Positions 1-11,180 of a stretch of 64,000 bases of DNA are shown piece after piece; the stretch's first letter is position 1, and each line of letters begins with the position of its first letter. The notes under the pieces are model-generated. The model was not told the DNA's origin and ran no database searches. It was given only the letters and a program-made list of their open reading frames with translations. The DNA comes from Ochromonas danica (lineage: Eukaryota; Sar; Chrysophyceae; Chromulinales; Chromulinaceae). Position numbers and translations under genes: made by a program. Location: positions 186,001 to 250,000 of the forward strand of contig VKHL01000023.1 of the NCBI GenBank assembly GCA_015146655.1, read 5' to 3'.

Positions 1-119
1 CATAGCAAATAGCTCTACCATTGCAATGCAAAGTGTGCTTGTTATGTAAAAGGTACAGTTTACTTTAGGGAACTACCAATTATCGCGTGTTGGGCATCCT
101 TTCCAGCCCGAGAATGGCG

Positions 120-860
120 TTGCAGTTCAGGTTTTCCCACATTCATTTGAATACAAGCATGGAAAACGACTAACTGTAGGCTTACCTTCGCTAGAAATTA
201 TAGCACATACATTGACCTGCCTCTGGAGTTGCGCTCTTGCCTCTTTTTGTGCATTGGCGTCAGCTGTTTGACCTGCTTAGCGCAGCGCTTCCTTGCGTTT
301 GACCTCTGCTCTCTCTTTGATGGCTTTGCGCATGCCTGACACGCTTGCCATAACACATGCTGCTGATTTATCGCCTTAGATGATGTTATGACAATACAAC
401 AACATGATTTATTGCTGTTTTCACATCTCGTTTTGCTTGATACCGACGACTGTTTTTGATGTGAGGTTTAAGTACAACAACAGGAACAATCTCTATAATT
501 AGTCTCCTTTCATTAAATTTATCAACATGCTTGATTGCAAACACATTTCTTCCTTCGTCAAGTGCTTGCTTTTCACGCTTCTCATGAGTCCTTACGCCGA
601 TCCAAGAGAATTGGACGATCTATCCTCCTTCTGAAGCTCTTCTTTAAGCTCCAACATGTATTCACCCTTTAGACTGCATTTGCGTTCAGATTGCTTCTTC
701 TCCAACTTGATTTGATGGGAGGAGGCGTCTCCTTTGTCATGTTCATCAAGCATTTTTCAGTAATGCACGGAAAAGATCGCAAAATCCAAGCTTGTGCTTC
801 TTAGCATCAGCCTCTACTGCTAATCCATCGTCATAAATAGATCTCAAAGCCTCTTCCATT
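120..860 (-). pseudogene. Decayed coding remnant, family unknown
   Basis: Reading the minus strand from about 859 gives a short methionine-initiated stretch rich in acidic and lysine residues. Further Lys/Glu-rich, coding-looking stretches follow in other frames down to about 120. The amino-acid composition (many Lys, Glu, Gln and Ala, helical character) is unlike the AT-rich spacers elsewhere in the window. I count about three interruptions, so no intact protein can be read. No family is recognised and no neighbouring intact copy was seen. Alternatives are a gene with several short introns that I failed to place, or chance. Confidence is low. Confidence 0.3.
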
Positions 861-1259
861 GATGAAAATGTGATGAATCATAGCTATTTTGGAGTATTTT
901 CCCCGATAAGATCGATTCTGACGAAAAAGTCTGTTGTGAAACTCTAAATAGTGTTATATTTAAATTAAGAAACGCATCTAAAAGTCGCAAAAACACGTTG
1001 CTTTTTGGGCTAGGCATTTAATTTGGAAGGGGCATGAATTTCGAGCGGTGCTACAGTAGATCCACTGTACGACAAACAGATGTTAACACAGTGACAAACA
1101 TAATAGAGGGTTAAAACTGTGATAGTGAGGGTTTTATTATGGTAGCATAAGACTTTCTTAAACCTCCTGTTACATTCGTTGTTGTTGTTCTGTTTCTTTT
1201 CTGACTATTCTATGCCAATTGCACCACAAACTTCGAACTAATCATTATCCCTCTTTCTT
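861..1259. other. Intergenic, 3' side of transketolase
   Basis: AT-rich spacer between the remnant at 120-860 and the transketolase stop codon. I see no coding sequence, repeat or RNA gene in it. Confidence 0.5.
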
Positions 1260-3511
1260 TTAATGATGGAAATGAAGAGCGGGAGTTGGAAAGTGTGGTC
1301 TGTTGACCAAACTCTCGGCAGCTGGGTAGTCTTTGTCTTGTGCGTAATATGCCACGACCTCTTGCGCCTTCTGGCTGAGGTTAGGCACTGTGAAGCCAAA
1401 GAAGTTGTAGATTTGCTCAGCTGGTGCCGACAAACCAAAGGAGTTGTCAATGCCAAAGGGGACATGAGCATACTTCTGCCATCCTCTCACCCCTGCAGCC
1501 TCAATGGACATGACGGGCGAGCCAGGCAAGAAGACCGACAGCTGGTAGGCACGATCTTGAGCATCGAAGAGCTCAACACAAGGCATAGATACCACACGCA
1601 CCCACAGCTTATCTCCATAGGTAGTCTTCAATGCACTGTCTCTTTCCACCAAGGCTTGGGCAACCTTCAAAGTGAGGCTGACCTCAGTACCAGTGGAGAC
1701 AAGGGTAATGGTGGGATAGGTGCTAGGGCAAGTGGATGACTTGTGGTCTTGCACAACATAGCCACCCAAAGCTACTTTCGAAGAGTCAGAGTGTTCCAAA
1801 GTGGGACAAGCTTGTCTGCTCAAGGAGATGACGCTGGGAGAGGTATTACGCTCTAAGGCAGCCACATAGGCTCCCACCGTCTCCTTGCCATCAGCAGGAC
1901 GGAATGTGAGAAGGTTAGGAGTAGCACGCAACACTTCCAAACTTTCAATGGGTTGATGAGTAGGTCCATCTTCGCCCAAGCCAATGCTATCATGGGTCAT
2001 GACGAAGAGGATAGGAAAATGAGACAAAGCACTCACACGCACCGCACCCAAAGCATAGCCAATGAAGTTCAAGAAGGTGGCACAGTAAGGACGAATGCCA
2101 CCATGAGCCTGCAATCCATTACAGATAGCAGCCATGGCATGCTCACGAACACCAAAGCGAACATATCGTCCAGCAGGAGTCTTTGCTTGGAAGTCACCAG
2201 AGCATTTCAGGAAAGTGAGATTGGAAGGTGTGAGATCAGCAGAGCCACCCATTAACTCTGGAAGAGACACTGCAAGAGCGTTGAGAACCTCCTCGGAACG
2301 GTTTCTAGTGGCTGCAGCCTTGGCTTCAAGATGGCTGTATGTAGGCAGAGAATCCTTCCAGTTAGCAGGCAGTTGACCAGCCATGCGCCTCTCAAAGTCG
2401 GCGGCAAGATCAGGGTGAGCAGCAGCATACTGCTGGAAGACAGCCTTCCAAGCTTCCTCCTTGGCCTCACCCTGAGCACCATGACCACGGTAGTGAGCAT
2501 AAACTTCACTCTTGACAGCGAAAGATTCGTCGGGATTAAAACCAAACTTCTCCTTCACATGAGCAAGATCGGTTTTACCCAAAGGTGCACCATGGACACC
2601 ATGAGATCCCGCCTTGCTGCTACCGAAGCCGATGACAGTGCGAATTTTCAAGAGAGAAGGACGATCAGTGACAGCCTTCGCCTCTTCGATAGCGGCGGTG
2701 AGGGCACCGATGTCATTACCATCCTCGACAGTGAGGACATGCCATCCATAAGACTCATAGCGCTTGGAAACATCCTCCGTGAAAGACAGAGAGGTGTCAC
2801 CATCAATGGTAATCTTGTTGTCATCGTAACACACAATGAGTTTGCCTGCATCAACACCAAAACGATCATTAACATCTACGATAGTATACGATCAGAAATG
2901 AGGGGAGGTAATAACTCACCCAAGCCAAGATGTCCAGCAAGAGAAGAAGCTTCAGAAGAGACACCTTCCTGCAAGCATCCATCACCACAGATGACATAGG
3001 TGTAGTGGTCCACGATATTGAAGCTATCACGATTGAAGACAGCTGCTAAGTGCTTCTCTGCCATAGCAAGACCCACAGCATTGGAGATTCCCTGTCCTAA
3101 AGGTCCAGTGGACACCTCAACACCAGGAGTGAGGATATTCTCAGGATGACCTGGTGTATAGGAACCTAATTGACGGAATTGTTTGAGATCATCAATAGAG
3201 ATCTTATATCCCGTCAAATGAAGCATTGTATAGAGTAAAGCACAAGCATGTCCATTGGATAAGACAAAACGATCACGGTTGGCCCACTTTGGGTTGGACG
3301 GAGAGAAATTCATGAGATGGCCAAAGAGGACATGTGCGATAGGGGCACATCCCATAGGGGCACCAGGATGACCAGAATTGGCCTTCTCGACGAGATCAGC
3401 TGCTAACACACGCACATTATTGACACAGGTAATTTCATCTTCCACAGAGAGTCCACGAGAACGTTTAGCTGTGGGAGGAGTTGGAGGTTGATCATGACCA
3501 TGCTTTGTCAT
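1260..3511 (-). CDS. Transketolase
   Basis: Thiamine-diphosphate enzyme that moves two-carbon units between sugar phosphates in the pentose phosphate and Calvin cycles. There are two exons, 3511-2920 and 2845-1260, with a 74-base GT-AG intron at 2919-2846. The joined frame gives about 725 residues, close to the usual 660-750. The N-terminal half shows SGHPGAPMG (residues 46-54), STGPLGQG (134-141) and the cofactor motif GDGCLQEG (176-183) with its partner Asn just after the splice (CYDDNKIT). The C-terminal half has the pyrimidine-binding segment [10 protein letters not shown] and a long transketolase C-domain. The leader ([10 protein letters not shown]...) is short, Pro-rich and not signal-like, so this copy is probably cytosolic. 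Identification is near certain; location is inferred. Confidence 0.96.
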
Positions 3512-4039
3512 TTTTATTTATTATAAAGTATTCAAAGAATAAGAATAAGAAGAAGAAAGAATGAATTCGAAAGGAAAGAATTAACTAAATAGAATAAGAA
3601 GATCAAGTAAACTCTCCTTGTGACCAGTCAACCGTCCAAATCGAATGGAATGGAATGGAATGGAATGGAGTGGTGAAGAAGTTCAAGCAGGAATCTCTGG
3701 TCTCGAGCTTTGCCACTCTGTGAGCACTGCACCACAGCAACCGCTGCACTCGCACCCAACGAATCTCTTCTCCTCACACACACACTGTGCATGGCCTGGA
3801 GCCAGCAGAACTCAAACTCCACCTTTTGAAAAGATCGATATTTGATCTTTTGAAAAGTCGAGGTCCAGGTTGGGCGATCTTTCACTGTGCCTCTCACCCT
3901 TCCTATCGTGACGAAAGTTCATCGAGAACCAGCCGTCAGTCCCTTTCTCTTCTCTTCTCCTGCCTCTCCCTCCGATATTGCCACTCAATCCTTTAACAAA
4001 ACGATTCTGTTAGAAGAGAGAAGAAAGTAATAGACACAC
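3512..4039. promoter_or_regulatory. Divergent promoter region, transketolase / PH protein
   Basis: A 528-base spacer separates the start codons of two genes transcribed apart, so both promoters should lie here. It holds a short pentamer repeat (3644-3668) and a CT-rich stretch near 3950 just before the PH gene. No TATA box or named motif stands out. Confidence 0.5.
3644..3668. repeat. (AATGG)5 microsatellite
   Basis: Five uninterrupted copies of the pentamer AATGG lie in the shared transketolase/PH-protein promoter region. The unit equals the TGGAA satellite pentamer of other eukaryotes, but five copies is an ordinary microsatellite. Confidence 0.9.
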
Positions 4040-4871
4040 ATGTCGGATGAAGCAATAAGTAGAAAAGACTCCGCAGCCGAGTCAGTCTACACGGACCAGT
4101 CTTATGAACAAGAATGCAGCCGTAAGGATAGTGGACGAGGTGAAGACAGCAACTCAGATAAAGACCTTAAATCAATAGAGAGACAAAACAAGCAACGGTC
4201 TGCTACCATCGCCTCTGACGTCACACCTGGTGAAATTGTCAAACGCGGATTCTTGAGTAAGAAAGCACGTGCTAAATTCATTCGTCCTTGGGCTTTACGT
4301 TCTGTGGTCTTGGATGACCGATTCCATCTCTTCTATTATGACCGTGATCAGTTGAAAGGAGTGATCAACTTGATTGGTACAGGTATTCGTCACGTGCCTC
4401 CCGAACAAGCAGACAATCGACACTTTGCTTTTGAAATCACAAACATTAATGACATCAAGACGACTAAGCACCATAAAGCAAGCTCGCTTCTCTTATCTGC
4501 CGGCTCACAACAAGAAGCAGATGACTGGGTAGAGACAATCCATCTCATCTTACGGAAAGTCAACTCTTCAATTAACATGGAGTATGAGTCCTTCGAGGTA
4601 ACCCCCCCCCCCCCCCCCCCCCTACCTACCTTTCTTCCTTTCACCTGAGTTAATTTCAATTTGCTTCTTCTACTAGGAGGTTGCCAAAGGGAATGTTATC
4701 AACCCAGTGGATGTCAAGAGACTGAAGCAGCAACGCAAACTAAAACAAATGGAAGCGGATGAAGAAGACGATGAAGACTTCGACGAGGAGTTTGAGGAAG
4801 ATTTGTTTTTAGCTGCCAATGGTCACCAAAAGGATTGTTCTGGCAAGGAGAACTGTCCCAATCCACTCTGA
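4040..4871 (+). CDS. PH-domain protein with acidic tail
   Basis: Two exons, 4040-4597 and 4677-4871, give about 250 residues. Residues 1-65 are Ser/Asp/Lys-rich and look disordered. Residues about 68-178 form a pleckstrin-homology domain: it opens with VKRGFLSKKARAKFIRPWALR, a Lys/Arg-rich beta1-beta2 loop as in phosphoinositide binders, and closes with the invariant Trp helix (ADDWVETIHLIL). The second exon adds a charged helix and a strongly acidic run. The likely role is binding to phosphoinositides or other membrane ligands; no catalytic domain is present. The intron begins with GTAA followed at once by a 21-base C run. The second exon could start at 4677 or 4680, both in frame. Confidence 0.85.
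4602..4622 (+). repeat. C21 homopolymer four bases inside an intron
   Basis: Twenty-one consecutive C residues start four bases after the 5' splice site of the PH-protein intron. If the intron were retained this would read as a short poly-proline tail before a stop. The opposite strand is G21. Length may be uncertain because homopolymers are often mis-sequenced. Confidence 0.9.
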
Positions 4872-5424
4872 GTATTCCCCTATTTATATGTCTACTTCCT
4901 TCTTCAATCATCATCATCTTCTTATTCTTCCCATTTTGATTATTTTCTATTCATTCTTCTTCCCATGTGATTGTGTTTTCTTTTCTTTGATTATGGTACA
5001 CTTCCTTTTGTCACCCTCTTCTACATCTTCTTAGTGAGAATGTTACCAGTCTACTTTCTGTTCTAAGTGTAGGATATTATGTTTGCTGTTCTTTGTTGTC
5101 TGATGTGCTGTACTGCTCTTCTATTGAATGGGAGATCGTCATCACTACTTTTGCTGTTGGGAGTTTGCTGACAATCATCCCTTTGCTTTTGTAATTGTGT
5201 GTGAGTAAATCGTTAGAACCCTTCTCTGCATGCTGAGTGAGTGGTTAGTTTTACTAGTATACTAGTTTGACAAGATAGAGTGTATGGATAAGTTCGTTCA
5301 CCGCAAGGCATCTAACGTGATGAGTGATGATGACTTGCAAGAGACAAATTCACAAATAAATTTTATACGTAAGAAAATGGACGACTTCCCTTTCCCGCAA
5401 ATTGAACACGACACGAAAAATCCC
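4872..5424. other. Intergenic, convergent 3' ends
   Basis: T-rich sequence downstream of the PH gene, meeting the 3' end of the minus-strand ZIP gene. It should contain both polyadenylation regions. I see no gene; the short reading frame at 5284-5481 is mostly antisense to the ZIP gene. Confidence 0.5.
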
Positions 5425-6992
5425 TTAAAAGGCATGGTCCATGACCAAGACGACATAAATGCCAAGAAAGACCAAGGCTGAGATCCACCATCTTTCTTCT
5501 TCTCCTTGTGCATTGTGTGCTTCGATGAGCAACTCATTGCAGACCAGGAACAACAAAGCCACAGCACCAAATGCTACCAAGCCAATGAAGATAGCGCGGA
5601 TGTTAGATACAGCATCTCCAAGCAAGGCACCCAGTCCTGACGCAAGGAACATAATGAAAGGAGGTCCATAAAGAGCAATCCTTCTCAAATGCAGAGGCGA
5701 GCCAGTGCACTTGATCAAACGAGCAGTATATGCCATACCCAGAAAAGCCATCTCCAACGAATTAGCAAAGCCAAGGACGATTCCAGCTTTTAGACTGATA
5801 GAGGATGAAATACCAATGAGAAAGCCATCAACAAAGCAATCCATACACACAGGAATAATGAGACTGAGGGGTAACTTGTCACCCATCTCAGTAGCGACAA
5901 GCTGTCCTTTCGTCCAACGAGATCCAACATTCTCAATGCTCTCATGAAAGGTATCAATCTGTTTGTCCATGTACTGCATATGCATGTGCATCTCTTTCAA
6001 AACGCTATTGGTAATCTGGCCTTCTTGCATATGTTCAAGAAGGTGTTCTCCCATTAGCTTTAAGCCAGAAATACCTTTTCGAATACGCTCTTTTCTTTCC
6101 TCTGTGACCAACCCATGAGAATCATGTTGGATTTGCAGCGCACCGTGTGCATCAGCTTCAGCACCTTGCAATAGACGACGGCAATGATCAAGTTTGTACT
6201 GAAGAGAGTGGACCAACTCATCAATTTCTTCTGCAGCCTTCTCTCGTTGACGACTGGAAACACCTTCACGAGAAAGTTCGTTCGATTTCTTCTCCATGGT
6301 GAGGATGTTGTCCATCAGCTCACTGAGATGAGAGCGAATATGTCCACGATGTTCAGGCACTGACATTGCTTCAGATGCTCTTTGAACATGTTCATCATCA
6401 ATTATCAAGCCATTACTCATCTGTGTCATTTCCAAGATTCCTCCACCATCTAAACCAGCGGGGAAAGTGAGCATGGGACTAGTCTCCATCATCGACTTGT
6501 CTTGACCGTTGATATGAGCGAGGATACCGTCCTCAGGCATATTTTCAATATAGTCCACGAGATGCTCAAGGCCATAGATGACCAGCATTGCGACGAGAAA
6601 GCCCACGGAGATGCCCAACAAGGAGACTCCTTCATTATATTCCAGCAGAACTGGAAACAATTCGCCAGCCACTATAGGAATATATCACCAAGAAGGATGA
6701 TGAGTGTTATCTAGATGAGAACTATTTCATGTCAAATTCTCTCTCACCAGCAGCAAGGATAAGTCCAGCAGCAAAGTTCTGAACCGCGGCTTCTACTTTA
6801 GGTCCAACCTCATAATTACTCAAAGCAATAGTGGCCAGAATCATTGCTATAGAAGACAACAATCATTTATGATATAAGGACTCAGTGGTCAGTGGGGAAG
6901 TCTAAGGCAAGGTATGGAGTAATAGAATAGATTCACTTACTCGTGGTGGGCACAGCTCCAATAATAAAAGCTGTCTCTACTCCACTTCCCAT
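5425..6992 (-). CDS. ZIP-family-like metal transporter, divergent
   Basis: Three exons, 6992-6941, 6846-6748 and 6671-5425, give about 465 residues. The N-terminal part reads QNFAAGLILAAVAGELFPVL (about 37-56), the helix pair typical of prokaryote-like ZIP transporters. A long helical, charged loop (about 100-310) with HMHMQYM follows, then four or five membrane helices to the end. The two helices that normally carry the metal ligands are recognisable, CMDCFVDGFLIG (326-337) and NSLEMAF (354-360). The usual His residues (HxxxD and HExxHE) are replaced by Cys/Asp and Asn/Glu. Zinc or other divalent metal transport is inferred from the family; altered ligands could mean a different ion or a sensor role. 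It diverges from the UBE2S gene across 379 bases. Confidence 0.75.
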
Positions 6993-7371
6993 TTTTCAAG
7001 TTCAAGTTGTCAATAGAATAAAATTCAATCACACGTTGAAGAGACCAGACCAGACCAGACCGTCAACTAAAATGGTTTCAAGAGTGTGTTGTGAATACAA
7101 GGGAATTTCTGAGTTCCTTGAGCTCTTGCTTATGAGTGCTTGGCAGAAAGCCAGAAAGGCTTGCTCCAATCTTCTGCCACCCCTTGCTGTGAGCAGTGCG
7201 GCGACAAATGGCGAAAGTTGTCAATACATGGATAAACAGGGAAAAGTCCCCATTTTACCACTACCCGTTACGACAAAAGCCCTCATCACTTCCTCTGTTC
7301 ATCTCCCATCACCATCACATTCTTCCGTTTTACTTATTAATCAATCAACAATCCAATAATAATAATATAAA
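6993..7371. promoter_or_regulatory. Divergent promoter region, ZIP-like / UBE2S
   Basis: Shared upstream region of two genes transcribed apart. It contains four copies of AGACC at 7042-7061 and an AT-rich, A-rich leader immediately before the UBE2S start. No further motif is supported. Confidence 0.5.
7042..7061. repeat. (AGACC)4 short tandem repeat
   Basis: Four perfect copies of AGACC about 50 bases upstream of the ZIP-like start codon. Small and probably neutral. Confidence 0.85.
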
Positions 7372-7959
7372 ATGGCATCAGAAAATCTTCCTCCTCAAAT
7401 TATCTCTCGATTAATGGGTGAGATTCGTGAACTTGTTCGATCTCCTCCAGAAGGTGTGGAATATATTGCAAGTGAGGATTCCTCCGTCTCAGAGATCCAT
7501 GCTTTCATTGATGGACCTGAAGAAACACCTTTCTATGGTGGTCGTTTCCGGATGAAACTAGTCTTATCAGAAGACTATCCTAACTCTCCTCCTAAGGGCT
7601 ACTTCCTCACTAAAATCTATCACCCGAATATTGCTAACAATGGTGACATCTGTGTCAACACATTGAAGAGAGATTGGAACTCTAGTGTCACGATTAAACA
7701 TATCCTACAAGTGATTCGTTGCCTTCTCATTGTTCCCTTTCCTGAGTCTTCTTTGAATGATGAGGCAGGAAAGCTTTTCATGGATAGCTATGAGGACTTT
7801 GCTGCTCGAGCTAAGATCATGACTGAAGTTCATGCTATTCCTTTAGAAGGTAAAGTGGGTAAGCTGTGTGCAAGTGATGAAGCAGAAGGAGTGGACTCTA
7901 GCGTACAGAAGGTGAAAAAGGAAAAAGATGTTAAGAAGAAGTCCATGAAGCGTCTGTAA
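7372..7959 (+). CDS. UBE2S: Ubiquitin-conjugating enzyme E2, UBE2S type
   Basis: Single exon, 195 residues. The E2 fold covers residues about 9-155 with the HPN box at YHPNIANNGDICVN, catalytic Cys94, and the UBE2S-type stretch LKRDWNSSVTIKHILQVIRC followed by PESSLNDEAGKL. After the fold comes a Lys-rich tail ending KKKSMKRL. In animals UBE2S extends Lys11-linked ubiquitin chains on substrates of the anaphase-promoting complex and docks to the complex through a basic C-terminal tail ending in an Leu-Arg motif. The similar tail here suggests the same partner, which is inference. The start is the first ATG after an A-rich leader. Confidence 0.93.
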   Translation: MASENLPPQIISRLMGEIRELVRSPPEGVEYIASEDSSVSEIHAFIDGPEETPFYGGRFRMKLVLSEDYPNSPPKGYFLTKIYHPNIANNGDICVNTLKRDWNSSVTIKHILQVIRCLLIVPFPESSLNDEAGKLFMDSYEDFAARAKIMTEVHAIPLEGKVGKLCASDEAEGVDSSVQKVKKEKDVKKKSMKRL

Positions 7960-9201
7960 AATACAGCAAGCCAAGGGATTGTCAAATAGAAATATAAAAT
8001 AGGTTCAATGACTAATAAATAAGATATTTGAATAAGTTAAGATAAAAGGAGTCTTTTTTGTCTTTTCTATCTTTGTTTTCCGCTTAGGGTCGCGCCTAAA
8101 ACGGATGCTTACAGGGAAACAAGGTGATTCAATGAAGGCAATTAGTTCTAATTACATGGTGGGTGAGGAGCGGGCGCTGAGCCAGCCACGCACACACAAC
8201 ACACTACATGGCTAAAAGCCGTTGCATCATTTACCAATATTTAGCACAACATACTCCCTTAAATGAGTATCAACTTTTCTTGTCACATTTCTTTTCATTT
8301 TGCACTATCGCTCCACGATGGCATTGTGCGTGGCTACTTCCGCTGTTGCCAACAAAACTACATCTGAGGATTGATCTATTGTCTTTGTCTCAAACCACGT
8401 GCCGTAAGAAATCCCTGCATTACATCATTGCTTTCTTAGCAATTTTGATATCATGCCTACAGCTGCAAGGAGATGACCTGGTGTCTGTTTCCTCAGATCA
8501 GTTAAAGAAGTCTGCGACACCTCTCGATCAGTCTTCTCCATATAGTCTAGATCAGGTCTACAATATATCCAACTTTAGATCTACAGTGTAGTGTATCTCT
8601 ATCTGACAGACCACTCTTCTTAATAAACATCATGAAGAATATCGAGGCAACTGTAATATAACACTCATCTCTTGACTCATTAATCATTGATCAATCCCTC
8701 ACCCGCCACCAAATTGACTGACTGAAATCCATCATCAATCATCAGGGATTTCAGACTGGATTTTATCCTCCCATTGAATGTTGTTGACACAAATAACTGG
8801 GAATTTGGAAGCTTGGAACTTGATAACGTCAGCATCAAATTCCGAAAACTCTTCACGGAACTGGAACTGGCACTGACACGAGGCAGCAGGCAGACAGACA
8901 CGAAGAGAGAGAAGAGGACAGCGGAAGCGAAGACGTCACTCTGCCCGGTTCTGCTCCTCCCGCTGCTCTCCACCAGAAAGAAAGCAACAGGAGAAGAAGA
9001 CTGCTGCCCCTTCTTATCGTGCTGGTAGTTGGTCAGTCTGCTACTGGTACTGGTACTGTTCTCCTTTCCTCCTTCCTTGTCCAACCGAAGAAGAAAAGAA
9101 AATTTGTCAAGGAAATCTATCACAGCAACTTGAGGAAAGAGATTCGAATTGACACATTTAAATAAATAGTATAGAAGAGTGTGGTGGAATATTATTGTAA
9201 A
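7960..9201. other. 1.2 kb region upstream of aureochrome
   Basis: Holds the 3' end of UBE2S and the upstream and probable 5' untranslated region of aureochrome. A 127-codon frame at 8208-8591 has no recognisable domain and I do not call it a gene. Two ACGTCA (TGACGT) cores lie at 8826-8831 and 8933-8938. The segment 8840-9080 is purine-rich on the plus strand. Nothing else is visible. Confidence 0.45.
8826..8938. promoter_or_regulatory. Two TGACGT cores upstream of aureochrome
   Basis: The cores ACGTCA at 8826-8831 and 8933-8938 read TGACGT on the minus strand. TGACGT is the sequence bound by aureochrome bZIP regions in published work on Vaucheria and diatoms. They lie about 265-375 bases upstream of the start codon. 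A six-base core is expected by chance every couple of kilobases on two strands, so a regulatory role such as self-control is only a suggestion. Confidence 0.25.
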
Positions 9202-10883
9202 ATGATTCCAGCAGCTGTGGAGTATGTTTCACCTGTTCTAGAAGAGGAGAAACAGCAGCTATCACAGTCGACATCCTATCGGAATACCATCGCTCGGGTG
9301 GATAGCGCATCTTCTATAAATTGGGCACAGACACTACCAACCTTCACTTTCAAACCTGCTGCATGCGGAAGTAGTCTGGCTGATCTAATTGATCTCAATG
9401 AGATTTTTGCTGGTTAGCAATGATTGATTTCGCCCTTCTGTTATATTTTTGTATTTTATGCTGATAGAAGTTACTTGTTTGATTCATTAGATGATTTCTT
9501 CCCTCCTGATCTGGACTACAGCTCTCTTGGACTACCATTAGATGTCCCATCTGATGATCGCAGTGGTCAATACCCTCCTTCCTTTTCTTTCTTCCAACGA
9601 CCCCCTCCCGTCATGGATCGAAAGCATTTTCCACAGAGTGAATATATTGTGCGAAACAAAGATAACCTTATTCTCATTCCTCCAGCTGTGCCGAAGAATG
9701 ATATTTTCGTTCCAGGTGGAACGACACAGGAAGGAATGATAAAATTGGAAAGAGATGATCGTGATGAGGATGACATTACAGAAGATGAGGATATGCAGCA
9801 GGAAAATAATGTTAGTGGAGGTAGAAGCCGTCGTATATCACGGAAACGTGCTATGGGTGACGAGGAGGATGATAACCAGTTACGTGGCGCGATGTCTGCA
9901 CGTGGTGCATCAGCAAGCAGAGTTAGTGCTTTAGAAATCAAAGATTTAGCAGAATATCAACGTGTTGAACGTCGTGAAAGAAATCGCGAGCACGCCAAAC
10001 GCTCTCGTGTTAGGAAGAAGTTGCTCTTGGACTCTTTGCAGGATCAACTAATGGGCCTACGCAGAGAGAATATGGCTTTGCGGAGGGTGGTGAGTGAGCG
10101 TATCCCTCAAGCTGCCGCGAAGATTTTGACTGAATGTACAACGGAAGAATCAAGTCTATTGGCTCATATTAATAGTGATTCTGAAGGTGATAGTGAAAAC
10201 GGAAAGAAAAGCTCAGAACTGAATAAGTCTTTGGGTAACAGTTCCATGTATAAACCTTCTCCATTGACGGCGAATATTGCTTCGAAGATACTTGCATCAT
10301 CTGCCATGGCAAATGGGCCCAGTAGCAGTAGTGCGGTTGCTCATCCAGTCAGCAGGCCCAAGCAATCAGCACGTATTCTTATGGAACCTGATTACAGATT
10401 AATACATAGTCTTGTTCATTCTCAGCAGAACTTCGTGTTGTCTGATCCTTCATTACCCGATAACCCAATTGTCTATGCCTCGGAAGGGTTCTGTCGGATG
10501 ACTGGTTATAAACGTCAAGATGTGTTAGGGAGGAACTGTCGCTTTCTACAAGGTCCTGGTACTGATCAAGCGGCTGTGGACATTATCAGACAGGTTGGAA
10601 ACGTTTTCTCTATCTCTGATTTGTTTTAGCTCAGATTGATTGTAACATATGCTGTTATTTTTCTATTGTTTAGGGTATAGCTGAAGGTCACGATATTTCT
10701 GTCTGTCTTCTCAACTACAAAGCCGATGGAAAACCATTTTGGAATCAATTTTTCTTGGCTGCTTTGAAAGATGCTGAAGGTCATGTGGTCAACTATGTTG
10801 GTGTTCAGTGTGAGGTAAATAATATCCCCGTCTTAGAGATTAAAGACCGAGTGAAGAAGCTGCCAATTCCGACCGATTTATGA
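9202..10883 (+). CDS. AUREO: Aureochrome (bZIP-LOV blue-light receptor)
   Basis: Three exons, 9202-9412, 9491-10593 and 10674-10883, give about 507 residues. Residues 1-225 are low-complexity with acidic and Ser-rich stretches. The basic region RVERRERNREHAKRSRVRKK (about 228-247) carries the bZIP N-x7-R pattern and runs into a leucine zipper to about 270. The LOV domain covers about 384-490 and contains GRNCRFLQGPGTD, with the adduct-forming Cys at about 420. It ends VNYVGVQCEV. Blue light forms a flavin-cysteinyl bond and changes DNA binding at TGACGT sites; this is established for aureochromes. Only about 20 residues follow the LOV domain. The first acceptor was fixed by frame: only 9490/9491 keeps it open and yields FADDFFPPDLDY. 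The domain order is diagnostic for photosynthetic stramenopiles. Confidence 0.96.
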
Positions 10884-11180
10884 TACTGTCTAAGTTTGAA
10901 GGAGGTTTCTTGTTAGTCGCTCATCCACAGTTAATTAGTCCCTCGCTTTGGTGGATCAATAAAGGGGCCACTAGAGATTCGTGATTGCTCCAGGGTGGAT
11001 CTCGTTCTTCAGCTAGCAGATCTATTTGGTCATGACCAGAGACAACGTGTACTTCATCTTTGCCTGTACTCTTTACTGTCCTCTATGGATGTTTTCGCCG
11101 TAAAATAATTTTTTTAGTGTTTTACAACACTTTCTGTTCTGACCACATTGATACAGCAAAATACTTTACTAGCTAATAAA

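Noticed and set aside
2331-2999. 222-codon plus-strand frame
   Set aside because: Antisense to the transketolase coding sequence and without any domain; a shadow of its codon use.
4598-4648. Poly-proline ending of the PH protein
   Set aside because: It comes from reading into the C21 intron; splicing restores a normal acidic C-terminus.
8208-8591. 127-codon frame upstream of aureochrome
   Set aside because: No domain, no clear leader, composition like the surrounding spacer; kept as intergenic.
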